A DNA stretch of 64,000 nt from Hymenobacter wooponensis (GCF_004745865.1 NZ_SRKZ01000007.1:235770-299769), one strand, 5' to 3'; positions 25,751-34,434 are shown, counted from the stretch's first letter. Numbers and translations are program-made. Notes: generated by a model not told the origin, from the letters alone.

Positions 25751-25828
25751 GTCGTTCCGAGCGAAGCCAGGAATCTTGGTCACGCCATTAGAAGGTATTT
25801 TCGGATTCCTCGCTTCGCTGGGAATGAC
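25751..25828. repeat. Long imperfect hairpin between convergent genes
   Basis: GTCGTTCCGAGCGAAGCCAG with its extension to 25775 pairs imperfectly with the 25803-25828 arm (rc GTCATTCCCAGCGAAGCGAG). It sits between the TPR gene and a minus-strand microprotein and may act as a bidirectional terminator. It resembles the left part of the 1888-2060 element. Confidence 0.65.
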
Positions 25829-25838
25829 AGGAAAGTCA

Positions 25839-25952
25839 TCACGAAAAGAAGAGGAACATCAGGCCTAGAATCACGAAGAACGCCAGATACATCAGCCCGT
25901 CGGTAAGGATATAATGACGGTATTGCTGAAAGAATTCGCGGAGTTTCTTCAT
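25839..25952 (-). CDS. 37-residue single-pass membrane microprotein
   Basis: This short frame reads MKKLREFFQQYRHYILTDGL followed by a hydrophobic stretch (MYLAFFVILGLMFLFFS). It is a textbook small membrane protein with a basic N-terminus and a C-terminal helix reaching the stop. The longer in-frame version (to 26135) runs into the recJ promoter and start region, so the ATG at 25952 is preferred. It is divergent from recJ, and its 3' end lies 11 bases from the 25751 hairpin. Function is unknown. Composition favours a real gene, but length alone cannot prove it. Confidence 0.55.
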   Translation of the reverse strand: MKKLREFFQQYRHYILTDGLMYLAFFVILGLMFLFFS

Positions 25953-26040
25953 GAGGACACAGAGGCAAGTAGCAGCTGCGAAATTACGGAATGTGGGTTC
26001 CGAAGAGAGAAATAGGCGCGGCAGGCGCCATTTTTCTTTG

Positions 26041-26048
26041 TACTTTTG
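26041..26048 (+). promoter_or_regulatory. -7 promoter box (TACTTTTG) for recJ
   Basis: The box lies 33 bases before the chosen recJ ATG at 26082. It would be inside the coding sequence if the upstream start at 26046 were used, which is one reason to reject that start. Confidence 0.5.
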
Positions 26049-26081
26049 AAGATACAGCCCCCAGTTGGCTCCCGGCAGAAT

Positions 26082-27803
26082 ATGGAAAAAAGATGGATTC
26101 GCAAGCCCGCGCCCGACCCCGATAAAGTCCGGCACCTGGCCGACGCCTTACGCGTCAACGAGGCTATCATTTCCCTGCTGTGCCAGCGCAAGGTGTGTAC
26201 GTTTGAAGAGGCTCGCGCCTACTTCCGCCCTTCGCTTGACTCCCTGCCCGACCCGTTGCTGATGCGCGACATGGACCGCGCCGTTGACCGCCTCGTGCGG
26301 GCCTTGCATATGGGGGAGAAGGTGCTCGTGTTCGGTGACTACGATGTGGATGGTACCACCTCCGTTGCGCTCGTGTACAGCTACCTGCGAGGCTTTTTTG
26401 GCCCTGACCGCATCGACTACTACATTCCGGACCGGTATAAAGAAGGTTACGGCGTATCAGATGCGGGTATCGATTTTGCCGCCGACAACGAGTACGAGCT
26501 GATCATCGCGCTCGACTGTGGCGTGAAAGCCGTAGAGAAGGTGGCCTACGCGAATCAGCGTGGGGTTGACTTCATTATCTGCGACCACCACTTGCCCGGT
26601 ACTGAATTGCCCGCCGCTGTGGCTGTACTAGACCCTAAGCGCGCAGACTGCCCGTACCCTTTCAAGGAGTTATCGGGTTGTGGCGTCGGCTTCAAGCTGA
26701 TGCAGGCTTTCACCCAGAACCAGGGCTTCCCCGAAGAGCCGTTGCATGAACTGCTGGATCTGGTAGCCGTGAGCATTGCCGCCGACATTGTACCTATTGT
26801 GGGTGAGAACCGCACCCTGGCTTACCATGGCCTACGTCTGCTCAACGACCGCCTGCGTCCGCAGCGAGCAGGCCTAGATGCCTTGCGTGAGTTGGCTGGT
26901 ATTCAGAATGCCGAGCTCAACATCAGCAGCCTAGTTTTCGGCTTTTCACCGCGCATTAATGCCGCCGGCCGCATGGGCGACGCTAAGCGCTCTGTAGCTA
27001 TGCTGCTGGCCGAGAGCACGGAGGAAGCCAAGGAAAAAGCCGGGGTGGTGGATAAAACCAACCAGGAGCGCCGCGGCTTCGACACCAGCATTACCAAAGA
27101 GGCGCTGGAGATGATTGAGCAGGATGCCCTGCTGCGCACCGCCAGCACCACCGTACTGTTTAAGCAAGACTGGCACAAGGGCGTGGTAGGCATCGTGGCC
27201 TCTCGCTGCCTTGATAAGTACTACCGCCCCACTATCATCCTGACAGAGAGCAACGGTAAAGCTACCGGCTCAGCTCGCTCGGTGGTAGGGTTCGATGTGC
27301 ATCAAGCTATTGAGGAGTGCTCGGAACTGCTAGATCAGTTTGGTGGGCACATGTACGCCGCTGGCCTCACGCTGCCCGTGGAGAACGTACCAGCCTTCCG
27401 CGAGAAGTTTGAGCGCATTGTAGCCGGCCGCATTTTACCCGAGCAGATGATTCCGCCGGTGGAAATTGACCAGAAGCTGCAGCTTAGCGACATTACCCCC
27501 AGCTTCTTCAACCTACTTCGGCAGATGGAGCCTTTTGGCCCCGGTAATAGCAATCCGGTATTTGAGTCGGAAAAGGTGTACGTGACGCCTGACTCGGCCC
27601 GCATCGTGGGTAACTCTCATCTCAAACTTACTCTTACCCAAGACGGACGCCACACCGTGGATGCTATCGGCTTCGGGCTGGGCGAGTATTTGGAGGAAAT
27701 CCAGCGTGGGCAACCATTCCACGTATGCTACACTGTAGAAATGAACGAATACCGCGGTGTGAAAACCCTGCAGCTCCGCGTAAAGGACATCCGCTGGGAA
27801 TAG
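26082..27803 (+). CDS. recJ: Single-stranded-DNA-specific exonuclease RecJ
   Basis: RecJ digests single-stranded DNA 5'-3' in recombination and mismatch repair. The protein has 573 residues from the ATG at 26082 (MEKRWIRKPAPD). It shows the DHH-family motifs GDYDVDGTTS (~85-94), DCGVKA (~144), the signature DHHLPG (~168) and D-kind residues further on, then the DHHA1 region with GVVGIVASRCLDKYYRPTIILTE and SARSVVGFDVHQAIEECSELLDQFGGHMYAAGL. A C-terminal OB-like domain ends ELRVKDIRWE. All metal ligands seem present. A short AAAGGACAT/ATGTCCTTT dyad straddles the stop. Confidence 0.96.
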   Translation: MEKRWIRKPAPDPDKVRHLADALRVNEAIISLLCQRKVCTFEEARAYFRPSLDSLPDPLLMRDMDRAVDRLVRALHMGEKVLVFGDYDVDGTTSVALVYSYLRGFFGPDRIDYYIPDRYKEGYGVSDAGIDFAADNEYELIIALDCGVKAVEKVAYANQRGVDFIICDHHLPGTELPAAVAVLDPKRADCPYPFKELSGCGVGFKLMQAFTQNQGFPEEPLHELLDLVAVSIAADIVPIVGENRTLAYHGLRLLNDRLRPQRAGLDALRELAGIQNAELNISSLVFGFSPRINAAGRMGDAKRSVAMLLAESTEEAKEKAGVVDKTNQERRGFDTSITKEALEMIEQDALLRTASTTVLFKQDWHKGVVGIVASRCLDKYYRPTIILTESNGKATGSARSVVGFDVHQAIEECSELLDQFGGHMYAAGLTLPVENVPAFREKFERIVAGRILPEQMIPPVEIDQKLQLSDITPSFFNLLRQMEPFGPGNSNPVFESEKVYVTPDSARIVGNSHLKLTLTQDGRHTVDAIGFGLGEYLEEIQRGQPFHVCYTVEMNEYRGVKTLQLRVKDIRWE

Positions 27804-27832
27804 CGAATGTCCTTTATGTGCGGCGGAGTGGC

Positions 27833-28351
27833 CTATAGCTTGGCTTTAGGTAAGGCGTAATAAACTCCGTTCCAGATAAAATAGCCGTCGCGGATGTAAG
27901 TGCCCCCAACGTACTTGTTGTTCGCTGGATTTTTGTTGGTCATATCAAGGCCTCGCGCAAGCTTTAGCCAAATAGGTGAGCCATTCAGCCTACGTTCTTG
28001 CAGCACTTTCTGATTGTTGATCTGAGCAACAAAGGTTTCTCTTATTTGCCCGTTGCGGAGGTAACGAGTCCGCTGCTTCCACACATACAGTCGTTTGACA
28101 TCATTGATGGGCAAATTGCCAGGGTTGGCTGCGAGATTATAGCCACGCACAATGTGTCGGCGTAAACCCATGCGGGGGGCATTAATCTCAACTTTAGTCA
28201 TCTGATTTAGCTCGTAGCGGGTTTTGGCCACCATTTGCATCAAGGAGTCGAGGGCCACAGCCGCCCCGTCGGTGACGACTTGCGCTTGGGATGCCCGAGG
28301 TACGAAGAGAGTGGATAACAAGACTAGGGATAGCAGTGCTAGCTTTTGCAT
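27833..28351 (-). CDS. Secreted protein of unknown function
   Basis: The 172-residue protein has a clear signal peptide (ALLSLVLLSTLFVPRASQAQ) and a basic mature part. RMGLRRHIVRGYNLAANPGNLPIND, RLYVWKQRTRYLRNGQIRETFV and a terminal KYVGGTYIRDGYFIWNGVYY suggest beta-structure with many aromatic residues. I do not recognise the family. It is convergent with recJ (29 bases apart) and is not obviously in an operon with the DoxX-like gene, from which it is separated by 162 bases. Confidence 0.7.
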   Translation of the reverse strand: MQKLALLSLVLLSTLFVPRASQAQVVTDGAAVALDSLMQMVAKTRYELNQMTKVEINAPRMGLRRHIVRGYNLAANPGNLPINDVKRLYVWKQRTRYLRNGQIRETFVAQINNQKVLQERRLNGSPIWLKLARGLDMTNKNPANNKYVGGTYIRDGYFIWNGVYYALPKAKL

Positions 28352-28513
28352 GAAAGTGGAAAGGAAATATAGTGGTGAAGAAGTAGCTATAGATTGTACT
28401 TAGGCAGGCCCAGTGAGCCGATGTCTGCGACAGCCGAAGAAGGCTATAAGGCAGCCAACAAGTAAGCTGTAGATGGATAATGCAAGTAGCGCGGGCAAAT
28501 ATAGTGGCCTAGC

Positions 28514-28888
28514 TCAACGGCGCAACGTGAGCCGCGCGCTCCACCATACCCAAGCAATAAGCACCAGCTGCAGCGGCAGGCGCAGCCACAACGCCCATAC
28601 GGGAACCGGCATGCCCGCTCCGTGAGTCTGTAGCATATACACGTTGGCTGGGAACACAGCAATCAATAAGGCAACAAGTCCTAACCCAGCGGGCTGGCGA
28701 GTAATGGGCAGCAACAAGCCTAGGCCACCTAGTATTTCGGCTAAGCCACTCACGTACACGAGTAGCAGCGCGGCCGGCAAATAGGGTGGCACAATCCGCA
28801 CAAACGGAGCAGGCGCGACAAAGTGCGCAACCCCAGCACCCACGAATAGGAGGGCTAGAAGGAAGCGGCTGATCTTCTTGAAATCCAT
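28514..28888 (-). CDS. DoxX-like membrane protein
   Basis: The 124-residue protein has four transmembrane helices, with the DoxX-like pattern FLLALLFVGAGVAHFVAPAPFVRIVPPYLP, VYVSGLAEILGGLGLLLPITR and LGLVALLIAVFPANVYML. The E in SGLAEILGG and the PPYLP motif are typical of the quinol oxidase-related DoxX family, whose members mostly have no defined role. The C-terminus is basic (RLTLRR), which suggests it ends in the cytoplasm. Confidence 0.85.
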   Translation of the reverse strand: MDFKKISRFLLALLFVGAGVAHFVAPAPFVRIVPPYLPAALLLVYVSGLAEILGGLGLLLPITRQPAGLGLVALLIAVFPANVYMLQTHGAGMPVPVWALWLRLPLQLVLIAWVWWSARLTLRR

Positions 28889-29038
28889 ATGACTTTCCTG
28901 ACGAGCTATGCCTGCTTTAGGTTAGACTAGCGCGAACTTCAGGCTCTATGATCAGAAGGCGGCTAGGCCAGTAGCCAGTCACAATGCGTACCTTGCACTA
29001 GGCGTTATAGCTCCTCATTCATTATCGACAACTACTTG

Positions 29039-30877
29039 ATGAAAACGTTTTATCTGGCCCTCGGGCTAGGACTGGCCGTGGCTGGTACGGCGCAGGCCCA
29101 GCAGCCGGCTGGTTATCAAATTTCCCTCGACCTTCAGAATATTCAGAACGACCGCGTGAAGGTGGTCGTGAATACGCCTCCGGTGAAAGAAGCGCAGGTC
29201 ACGTACGTGATGCCTTCGGTGGTGCCGGGCTCCTATTCCAAGAAAGACTACGGCCGCTTTGTGACCAGCTTCAAGGCCTTCGATAGCAAGGGCAAGCAGC
29301 TCAAGGTGAAGAACAACGGCCCCAATCTGTTCGTCATTGACAATGCCAAGAACCTAGCCCGTCTGGAGTACTTAGTAGATGATACCTGGGATGCCAAGCA
29401 GGACGACTCCTTCATCTTCCAGCCCGGTGGCACCAACATCGACGCCGGCCGCAACGTGACCATTAATCACTATGGTTTCTATGGCTACCTGGAAGGCTAT
29501 AAGATGCAGCCCTACCAGGTAAGCGTGCAGAAGCCGGCTGATTTTTATGGAGCCTCTGCCCTTGATGTGCGCCACGAATCGCCGACCAAGGATGTGTTTA
29601 CCGCCAACAGTTACGTGACGCTGGCGGATGGCCCCGTGCTCTACAGCAAACCCGATACCGCCAGCTTCAGCACCGGCGGTGCCCGCATTTCGGTGGCCGT
29701 GCTATCGGAGGGTGGCCTAGTGAAAGCGGCGCAGGTCAGCGAGATGCTACGGCCTATGTCGGAGGCACTGACTAAGTTTTTCGGGAAAATGCCGGTGCCG
29801 AAGTATCAGTTTCTGATGTATTTCCCCGGCATGAACTCTCCGCTTAACAGCAAAAACGGCGGCTACGGCGCCATGGAGCACAGTTACTCCTCGCTCTACT
29901 TCCTGCCCGAAATGCCAGACTCAGACCGCATGCGCAGCATGGTGCTGGAAGTGGCTTCGCATGAGTTTCTGCACATGCTGGCGCCCCTCAATATCCACAG
30001 CAAGGAAATTGGGGAGTTCGACTTCCAGAACCCTAAAATGTCGCAGCATTTGTGGCTGTACGAGGGCGTGACGGAGTACGTATCACAGCTGGTGCAGGTG
30101 CGCGGGGGCCTGATTACGCCCGACGAGTTCCGGGAGCGGATGAAGGACAAGATTGACAAGGCCCAGAAATTCCAGGATGTGTCGTTTACGGAAATGAGCC
30201 GCAAGATTCTGGAGGCGCCCTACAAAGACATGTACAACAATGTGTATGAGAAGGGCGCGCTAATAGGCCTATTGCTGGATATCCGCATCCGGGAGCTTAG
30301 CCAGGGCCGCCAAACCCTGCGCGATGTGTTGCTGGCCCTGCGCGAGAAGTACGGCCCCGACCGCTCTTTCGAGGATAGCCAGCTCATTCCGGAGGTGGTA
30401 GCCCTCACCAATACCCAGCTGCAGCAGTTCTTCGACCGCTACGTGATTGGTGCCGAGCCGCTCCCGCTTACGGAGTACTTCGGTAAGATTGGCTGGGTGT
30501 ACGCGCCCGTAGGCCAGGCCAAGGTGAAAGCCTTCGGCAATATTGGCTTCGGCTACGATCAGGCAAAAGACCAGTTCCGGGCCATGAAAACCAAGGCCGA
30601 TGAAAATGCTTTCGGCCTGAAAGAAGGTGACGTGATTGTGGCTGTAAACGGGCAAGCCGTGAACATGCAGAGCGCTGAAAAGCTGCTGCGCCCGCTGGTA
30701 GAGCCCAAGACTGCCGATCCGGTGCGGGTAAAATTCCGGAGTGGGGCTACTGGCCCAGAGCAGGAGCGCCAGGCCACCCCACGGGAGTTTGATGTGGAAG
30801 TAAAAAACCTGGTAGAAGCCATCCCGACCCCAACGCCTACCCAGCAAGCCCTGCAGGATGGGTTACTAAAAGGGTAG
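29039..30877 (+). CDS. M61 family metallopeptidase with PDZ domain
   Basis: M61 (glycyl aminopeptidase family) enzymes are zinc peptidases. The 612-residue protein has a signal peptide (ending GTAQAQ), an N-terminal beta domain (Y.ISLDLQNIQNDRVKVVV, ~25-190), and a gluzincin catalytic domain with H308-E309 and H312 in SHEFLHML, followed by WLYEGVTEYVSQL carrying the third ligand Glu. It has a C-terminal PDZ domain (~510-580, FGLKEGDVIVAVNGQAV). The GxMEH segment (GGYGAMEHSYSS) is also family-typical. It is probably periplasmic. The ATG at 29039 is used; a TTG immediately before is spurious. Confidence 0.93.
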   Translation: MKTFYLALGLGLAVAGTAQAQQPAGYQISLDLQNIQNDRVKVVVNTPPVKEAQVTYVMPSVVPGSYSKKDYGRFVTSFKAFDSKGKQLKVKNNGPNLFVIDNAKNLARLEYLVDDTWDAKQDDSFIFQPGGTNIDAGRNVTINHYGFYGYLEGYKMQPYQVSVQKPADFYGASALDVRHESPTKDVFTANSYVTLADGPVLYSKPDTASFSTGGARISVAVLSEGGLVKAAQVSEMLRPMSEALTKFFGKMPVPKYQFLMYFPGMNSPLNSKNGGYGAMEHSYSSLYFLPEMPDSDRMRSMVLEVASHEFLHMLAPLNIHSKEIGEFDFQNPKMSQHLWLYEGVTEYVSQLVQVRGGLITPDEFRERMKDKIDKAQKFQDVSFTEMSRKILEAPYKDMYNNVYEKGALIGLLLDIRIRELSQGRQTLRDVLLALREKYGPDRSFEDSQLIPEVVALTNTQLQQFFDRYVIGAEPLPLTEYFGKIGWVYAPVGQAKVKAFGNIGFGYDQAKDQFRAMKTKADENAFGLKEGDVIVAVNGQAVNMQSAEKLLRPLVEPKTADPVRVKFRSGATGPEQERQATPREFDVEVKNLVEAIPTPTPTQQALQDGLLKG

Positions 30878-30905
30878 GGGCACAACATAACCACCCTATA
30901 AGGCC

Positions 30906-30997
30906 GCCATGCCGAGCTGGCCGAGGCAGCTGGCTCGAATCGTTGAGCTAGCATCGTAAAGTCAATACGCAAGATGTCTCAACCAGCTCGGTATGGC
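30906..30997. repeat. Inverted repeat upstream of lptB
   Basis: GCCATGCCGAGCTGG (30906-30920) and CCAGCTCGGTATGGC (30983-30997) form a 15-bp stem with one G-T pair, around a 62-base loop. No T-run follows. It could end the M61 transcript or be a dispersed repeat. Confidence 0.6.
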
Positions 30998-31038
30998 AGC
31001 CAGTTTATCTCATCATCCCATTCCTTCCTTGCCTCACT

Positions 31039-31046
31039 TACCTTTG
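31039..31046 (+). promoter_or_regulatory. -7 promoter box (TACCTTTG) immediately before lptB
   Basis: The box ends only seven bases before the lptB ATG at 31054, so transcription would begin at or next to the start codon, giving a leaderless or near-leaderless mRNA. No TTG is found at the proper -33 distance. Confidence 0.5.
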
Positions 31047-31053
31047 CGCTACG

Positions 31054-31785
31054 ATGATCTTACGAGCCGAACACCTGGTTAAGAAATACAAGTCGCGCAC
31101 GGTGGTGAACGATATGTCGCTGCACGTGGAGCAGGGCGAAATCGTAGGCCTGTTGGGGCCCAACGGCGCCGGTAAAACCACGTCGTTCTACATGACTGTG
31201 GGCATGGTGAAGCCCAACGAAGGCCGCATCTTCCTCGACGACCAGGAAATTACCAACTTACCTATTTACAAGCGGGCCCGCTTAGGCATTGGCTACCTAG
31301 CTCAAGAAGCCAGCGTGTTCCGCGACCTAAGCGTGGAGGAAAATATCCTCTCGGTGCTCGAAATGACGGATCTGCCGAAACAGGCCCAGCGCGACAAAAC
31401 CGAGGAACTGCTCAACGAGTTCAGCCTAACCCACGTGCGCAAGAACCTGGGGCGAGTGCTGTCGGGCGGGGAGCGGCGACGCACCGAAATAGCCCGTGCT
31501 CTGGCCGTTGACCCCAAGTTTGTGCTCCTGGATGAGCCATTTGCTGGCGTTGACCCCATTGCTGTAGAGGAAATTCAGGGTATTGTAGCCAAGCTTAAGC
31601 ACAAGAACATCGGCATCCTCATCACCGACCACAATGTAAACGAGACGCTCAGCATTGTAGACCGCGCGTACCTGCTCTTTGAAGGTAAGCTGCTGAAAGC
31701 AGGCACGGCCGAAGAGCTGGCTGCTGATGAAATGGTGCGCCGGGTTTACCTGGGTAAGCACTTCGAGCTGAAGCGGAAGATTTAA
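31054..31785 (+). CDS. lptB: LPS export ABC transporter ATP-binding protein LptB
   Basis: LptB drives extraction of LPS from the inner membrane by LptFG. The 243-residue protein carries Walker A GPNGAGKTT (~36-44), the Q-loop in YLAQEASVFRDLSVEENI (the LptB-specific E and F residues are visible), signature LSGGERRRTEIARAL, Walker B VLLDEPFAGVDPIAVEEIQ and H-loop ITDHNVNETL. These distinguish LptB from other ABC ATPases. lptF and lptG are elsewhere. A TACCTTTG box is directly upstream, and a long inverted repeat follows. Confidence 0.95.
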   Translation: MILRAEHLVKKYKSRTVVNDMSLHVEQGEIVGLLGPNGAGKTTSFYMTVGMVKPNEGRIFLDDQEITNLPIYKRARLGIGYLAQEASVFRDLSVEENILSVLEMTDLPKQAQRDKTEELLNEFSLTHVRKNLGRVLSGGERRRTEIARALAVDPKFVLLDEPFAGVDPIAVEEIQGIVAKLKHKNIGILITDHNVNETLSIVDRAYLLFEGKLLKAGTAEELAADEMVRRVYLGKHFELKRKI

Positions 31786-31800
31786 GACTAGCACATAGGC

Positions 31801-31888
31801 TAGAACAGTCGTTCCGGCTAGGGCAAGCAATGTGGGTGGCTACTACTGAGTACCCCCGTTGCTCGCCCTGGCCGGAACGACTGTTCTA
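31801..31888. repeat. ~30-bp-arm inverted repeat between lptB and the GH3 gene
   Basis: TAGAACAGTCGTTCCGGCTA, continuing to GGGCAAGCAA (31801-31830), pairs with the 31859-31888 arm (TTGCTCGCCCTGGCCGGAACGACTGTTCTA), with two to three mismatches. The loop is 28 bases. The GTCGTTCCG core recurs at 25751. It probably is a dispersed intergenic repeat serving as a terminator. Confidence 0.7.
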
Positions 31889-31979
31889 GGCCTGGGCATT
31901 TCTAGTAACTTTCTGCCGCTACCTGCGGTAGAGAACCTATTCTCGCCCTCCTTCCTATGTCCTACTTATTCCCGCCGCT

Positions 31980-33506
31980 GTGATTAGTACCGTACTCACG
32001 TGGGCCGTGCAGCGCCGCCTGGATGATATTGAGCATTTCCGTCAGCACCCGCACGAGGTGCAACAAGCTCTGCTGAAAAGCCTGCTGCGCACAGCCCGCG
32101 ACACCGAGTGGGGCCAGCGCTACGGTTTCGCCGATGCTCCTTCGGCACGCGAGTTTGCCCAACGTGTGCCTATCAGCAGCTACGAAGATCTGTACCCGCA
32201 TCTAGAGCGCGTACTGCAGGGGGAAGGCAACGTACTCTGGCCCGGCCCAGTGCAGTGGTTCGCTAAGAGCAGCGGCACCACTAATGCCCGTAGCAAGTAC
32301 ATTCCCGTCACCCGAGAATCCTTGCAAGACGGCCATTATCGGGCCGGGCGAGATATGTCGGCGGTGGCCACGCTGCTCTACCCGGAGGTGGATATTTTTG
32401 GTGGAAAAACGCTTTCCCTAGGTGGTACCCATCAGGGCAACCCTTTTCGGGAAGAAGGCTCCGGCTCCCGGGTAGGCGACGTATCGGCGCTCATTATGCA
32501 GAACCTACCCGCTTGGGCTGAGTTTGTGCGTACGCCGCCTCTGGAGTTGGCTTTGCTAGATGAGTGGGAAGAGAAGATTGAGCGTATTGCCCAGCACGTA
32601 CGCCACGTAGATGTGCGAACCCTCGCCGGCGTGCCCACCTGGATGATTGTGCTGATTCGGAGAGTAGTGGAGCTAACGGGCGCGCAGAACATCCGGGAAG
32701 TATGGCCCAACCTAGGCCTCTTTCTGCACGGCGCTGTGGCTTTCGGACCCTACCGTGAGCTATTTCGGCAGCTGATTCCGGGAGAGGGGATGCACTACCT
32801 TGAAATCTATAACGCCTCCGAAGGCTACCTAGCGTTTCAAGATGAGCCCAACTCAGAGGATATGCTGCTGCTGCTCAACCACGGCATCTACTACGAGTTC
32901 TTGCCCTCTGACCAGTGGGATGTGCCCGCACCCCAAGCTATAGGCCTAGAGCAGGTAGAAATAGGCCGTAGCTACGCCGTTATCATCAGCACCAATGCAG
33001 GCCTATGGCGCTATAAAATTGGCGATACCGTACGCTTTACTAGTCTGGCACCCTACCGCATTCGCATCTCAGGCCGGACCAAGCATTTCCTGAATGCCTT
33101 CGGTGAGGAAGTGGTGGTAGAAAACGCCGAAGCTGCCGTAGCCGCTGCCTGCCAAGCCACCGGCGCTACCATCCGCGACTTTACTGCGGCGCCCATCTAT
33201 TTTGCTGCCGATAATGGCGCCTCCCGTGGCGGGCATCAGTGGGTACTAGAGTTTGTGCAAGCCCCCACGGATGCCACCCACTTTGCCGAAGTTCTGGATC
33301 AGACCCTGCGTCAGCTCAACTCCGACTACGATGCTAAGCGGCACCGTGATATTGCCCTAACGCCCCCGGACGTGATTATTGCTCCGGCAGGTACGTTTGA
33401 GCGCTGGCTGGCCCGCAAAGGCAAATTGGGAGGTCAGCATAAAGTGCCTCGTCTTAGCAATTCACGAGAATTCCTAGAGGAGATATTATTAGAACTAAGA
33501 AATTAG
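31980..33506 (+). CDS. GH3 auxin-responsive-promoter family acyl-adenylate-forming protein
   Basis: The 508-residue protein belongs to the GH3 branch of the adenylate-forming superfamily, which in plants links hormones to amino acids. The family fold is evident: the ATP motif WFAKSSGTTNARSKYIPVT (~95-113), GVPTWMIVLIRR, YLEIYNASEGYLAFQDEPNSEDMLLLLNHGIYYEFLP, the GLWRYKIGDTVRFT motif and ISGRTKHFLNAFGEEVVVENAE. All ATP-site segments are present, so it is likely active. The bacterial substrate is not known. The start is GTG at 31980, because TTPR upstream lacks a start. It stands alone. Confidence 0.9.
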   Translation: MISTVLTWAVQRRLDDIEHFRQHPHEVQQALLKSLLRTARDTEWGQRYGFADAPSAREFAQRVPISSYEDLYPHLERVLQGEGNVLWPGPVQWFAKSSGTTNARSKYIPVTRESLQDGHYRAGRDMSAVATLLYPEVDIFGGKTLSLGGTHQGNPFREEGSGSRVGDVSALIMQNLPAWAEFVRTPPLELALLDEWEEKIERIAQHVRHVDVRTLAGVPTWMIVLIRRVVELTGAQNIREVWPNLGLFLHGAVAFGPYRELFRQLIPGEGMHYLEIYNASEGYLAFQDEPNSEDMLLLLNHGIYYEFLPSDQWDVPAPQAIGLEQVEIGRSYAVIISTNAGLWRYKIGDTVRFTSLAPYRIRISGRTKHFLNAFGEEVVVENAEAAVAAACQATGATIRDFTAAPIYFAADNGASRGGHQWVLEFVQAPTDATHFAEVLDQTLRQLNSDYDAKRHRDIALTPPDVIIAPAGTFERWLARKGKLGGQHKVPRLSNSREFLEEILLELRN

Positions 33507-33542
33507 TTCTAACTTCCTTCATCATCAATTTAACTCGATTGC

Positions 33543-34040
33543 GTGATGATACAGGAAGAAATGCTATGCTGGTCCTGCTCACTTCTAGGGAGGTACAACG
33601 GCTGGAGGGTTTCGCTCTTAGCACTTAGTGTCACTACAGTTTCGTGTGCGTCGTTACCACTAGGCCACGCCCGTAATCACCGCGACGCTAAGGGTCAACG
33701 GCACGGATACTGGCAGGAGTACTTTGATGCAGCCGAAAGTGAAGTAGCTAACCGCGGGCGTTACCGGCATGGGCGGCCCGTAGGCGTATGGCGGTACTAC
33801 AATCCCACCCAGCAGCTTGAGCGTAAGGAACGCTACCTGCGCATACCGGCTCAGCAATTAGCTATTACTTATTTCCACCCCAACGGGCAAATTGCTCGGT
33901 ATGGGAGAGCCCAGTATGTGCTCCGGCCCGACGGAGCCCAGTTTTATTGGTTTGGTGAGTGGAAACGATACTCGGCACTGGGGCAGGTAGAGGCTTCCGA
34001 GTATTACGTAAACGGCCAGCTGCAGGGTAAAAGCCGGTGA
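33543..34040 (+). CDS. MORN-variant/YwqK-like lipoprotein
   Basis: The 165-residue protein has a hydrophobic leader ending in TTVSC, a possible lipobox (~31-35). It then has repeats of the type GQRHGYWQEYFDAAESEVANRGRYRHGRPVGVWRYYNP and YFHPNGQIARYGR, ending in ASEYYVNGQLQG. These are MORN-variant repeats of the kind annotated as YwqK-family antitoxin. No toxin gene is adjacent, so I do not call a toxin-antitoxin pair. The frame starts GTG-ATG; the ATG at 33546 is equally good. Confidence 0.72.
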   Translation: MMIQEEMLCWSCSLLGRYNGWRVSLLALSVTTVSCASLPLGHARNHRDAKGQRHGYWQEYFDAAESEVANRGRYRHGRPVGVWRYYNPTQQLERKERYLRIPAQQLAITYFHPNGQIARYGRAQYVLRPDGAQFYWFGEWKRYSALGQVEASEYYVNGQLQGKSR

Positions 34041-34157
34041 CTGGGTAGTTGTCTATCTTAAAGGCTACGAGGAGCAGTGAAAAAAATAGAAGTAGGATTT
34101 ATTCAGGCAATTAGAAAATAATATATTAGTGAATTGTTTCTCATTCAATTCACAAGC

Positions 34158-34328
34158 GTGTCTACTGCAACAACCTCTACCCACACCCTGGAAGCACGGC
34201 GTAGGCGCCGTCGTACCCCCGAAACTCCCACACTTTTAGGCACTCGCACCATAATGGCTTTTCTAGGCCTGTTAGGCTTGGCTCTGATAATGAGCTTAGG
34301 TGTTATTGCCGCTAACCTAGCTATGTAA
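34158..34328 (+). CDS. Small membrane protein with an Arg-rich cluster
   Basis: Read from the GTG at 34158, the frame gives ~56 residues: a Ser/Thr-rich start, a cluster of six or more Arg residues (EARRRRRRTPE), then a single transmembrane helix (IMAFLGLLGLALIMSLGVIAANLAM) running to the stop. An upstream TTG at 34134 would add eight residues. A strong terminator follows at 34366. Composition and terminator support a gene, but I do not recognise a family. Confidence 0.5.
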   Translation: MSTATTSTHTLEARRRRRRTPETPTLLGTRTIMAFLGLLGLALIMSLGVIAANLAM

Positions 34329-34365
34329 CCGACTGGGCGTACGTAATTCTGCGCCGTAAATTGTA

Positions 34366-34424
34366 CTCGCCCTGCTTGAGCTTTGACTATGTTAATAGTA
34401 CACTGCTAAGCAGGGCGAGCTTTT
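34366..34424. terminator. Rho-independent terminator between convergent genes
   Basis: CTCGCCCTGCTT (34366-34377) pairs perfectly with AAGCAGGGCGAG (34408-34419) and is followed by CTTTT. It can end the small plus-strand gene and perhaps the AIM24-family gene. Confidence 0.75.
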
Positions 34425-34434
34425 AACTAGGCTG

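Noticed and set aside
33543..34040. Toxin-antitoxin module
   Set aside because: The MORN-variant protein resembles annotated YwqK antitoxins, but no toxin gene is adjacent.
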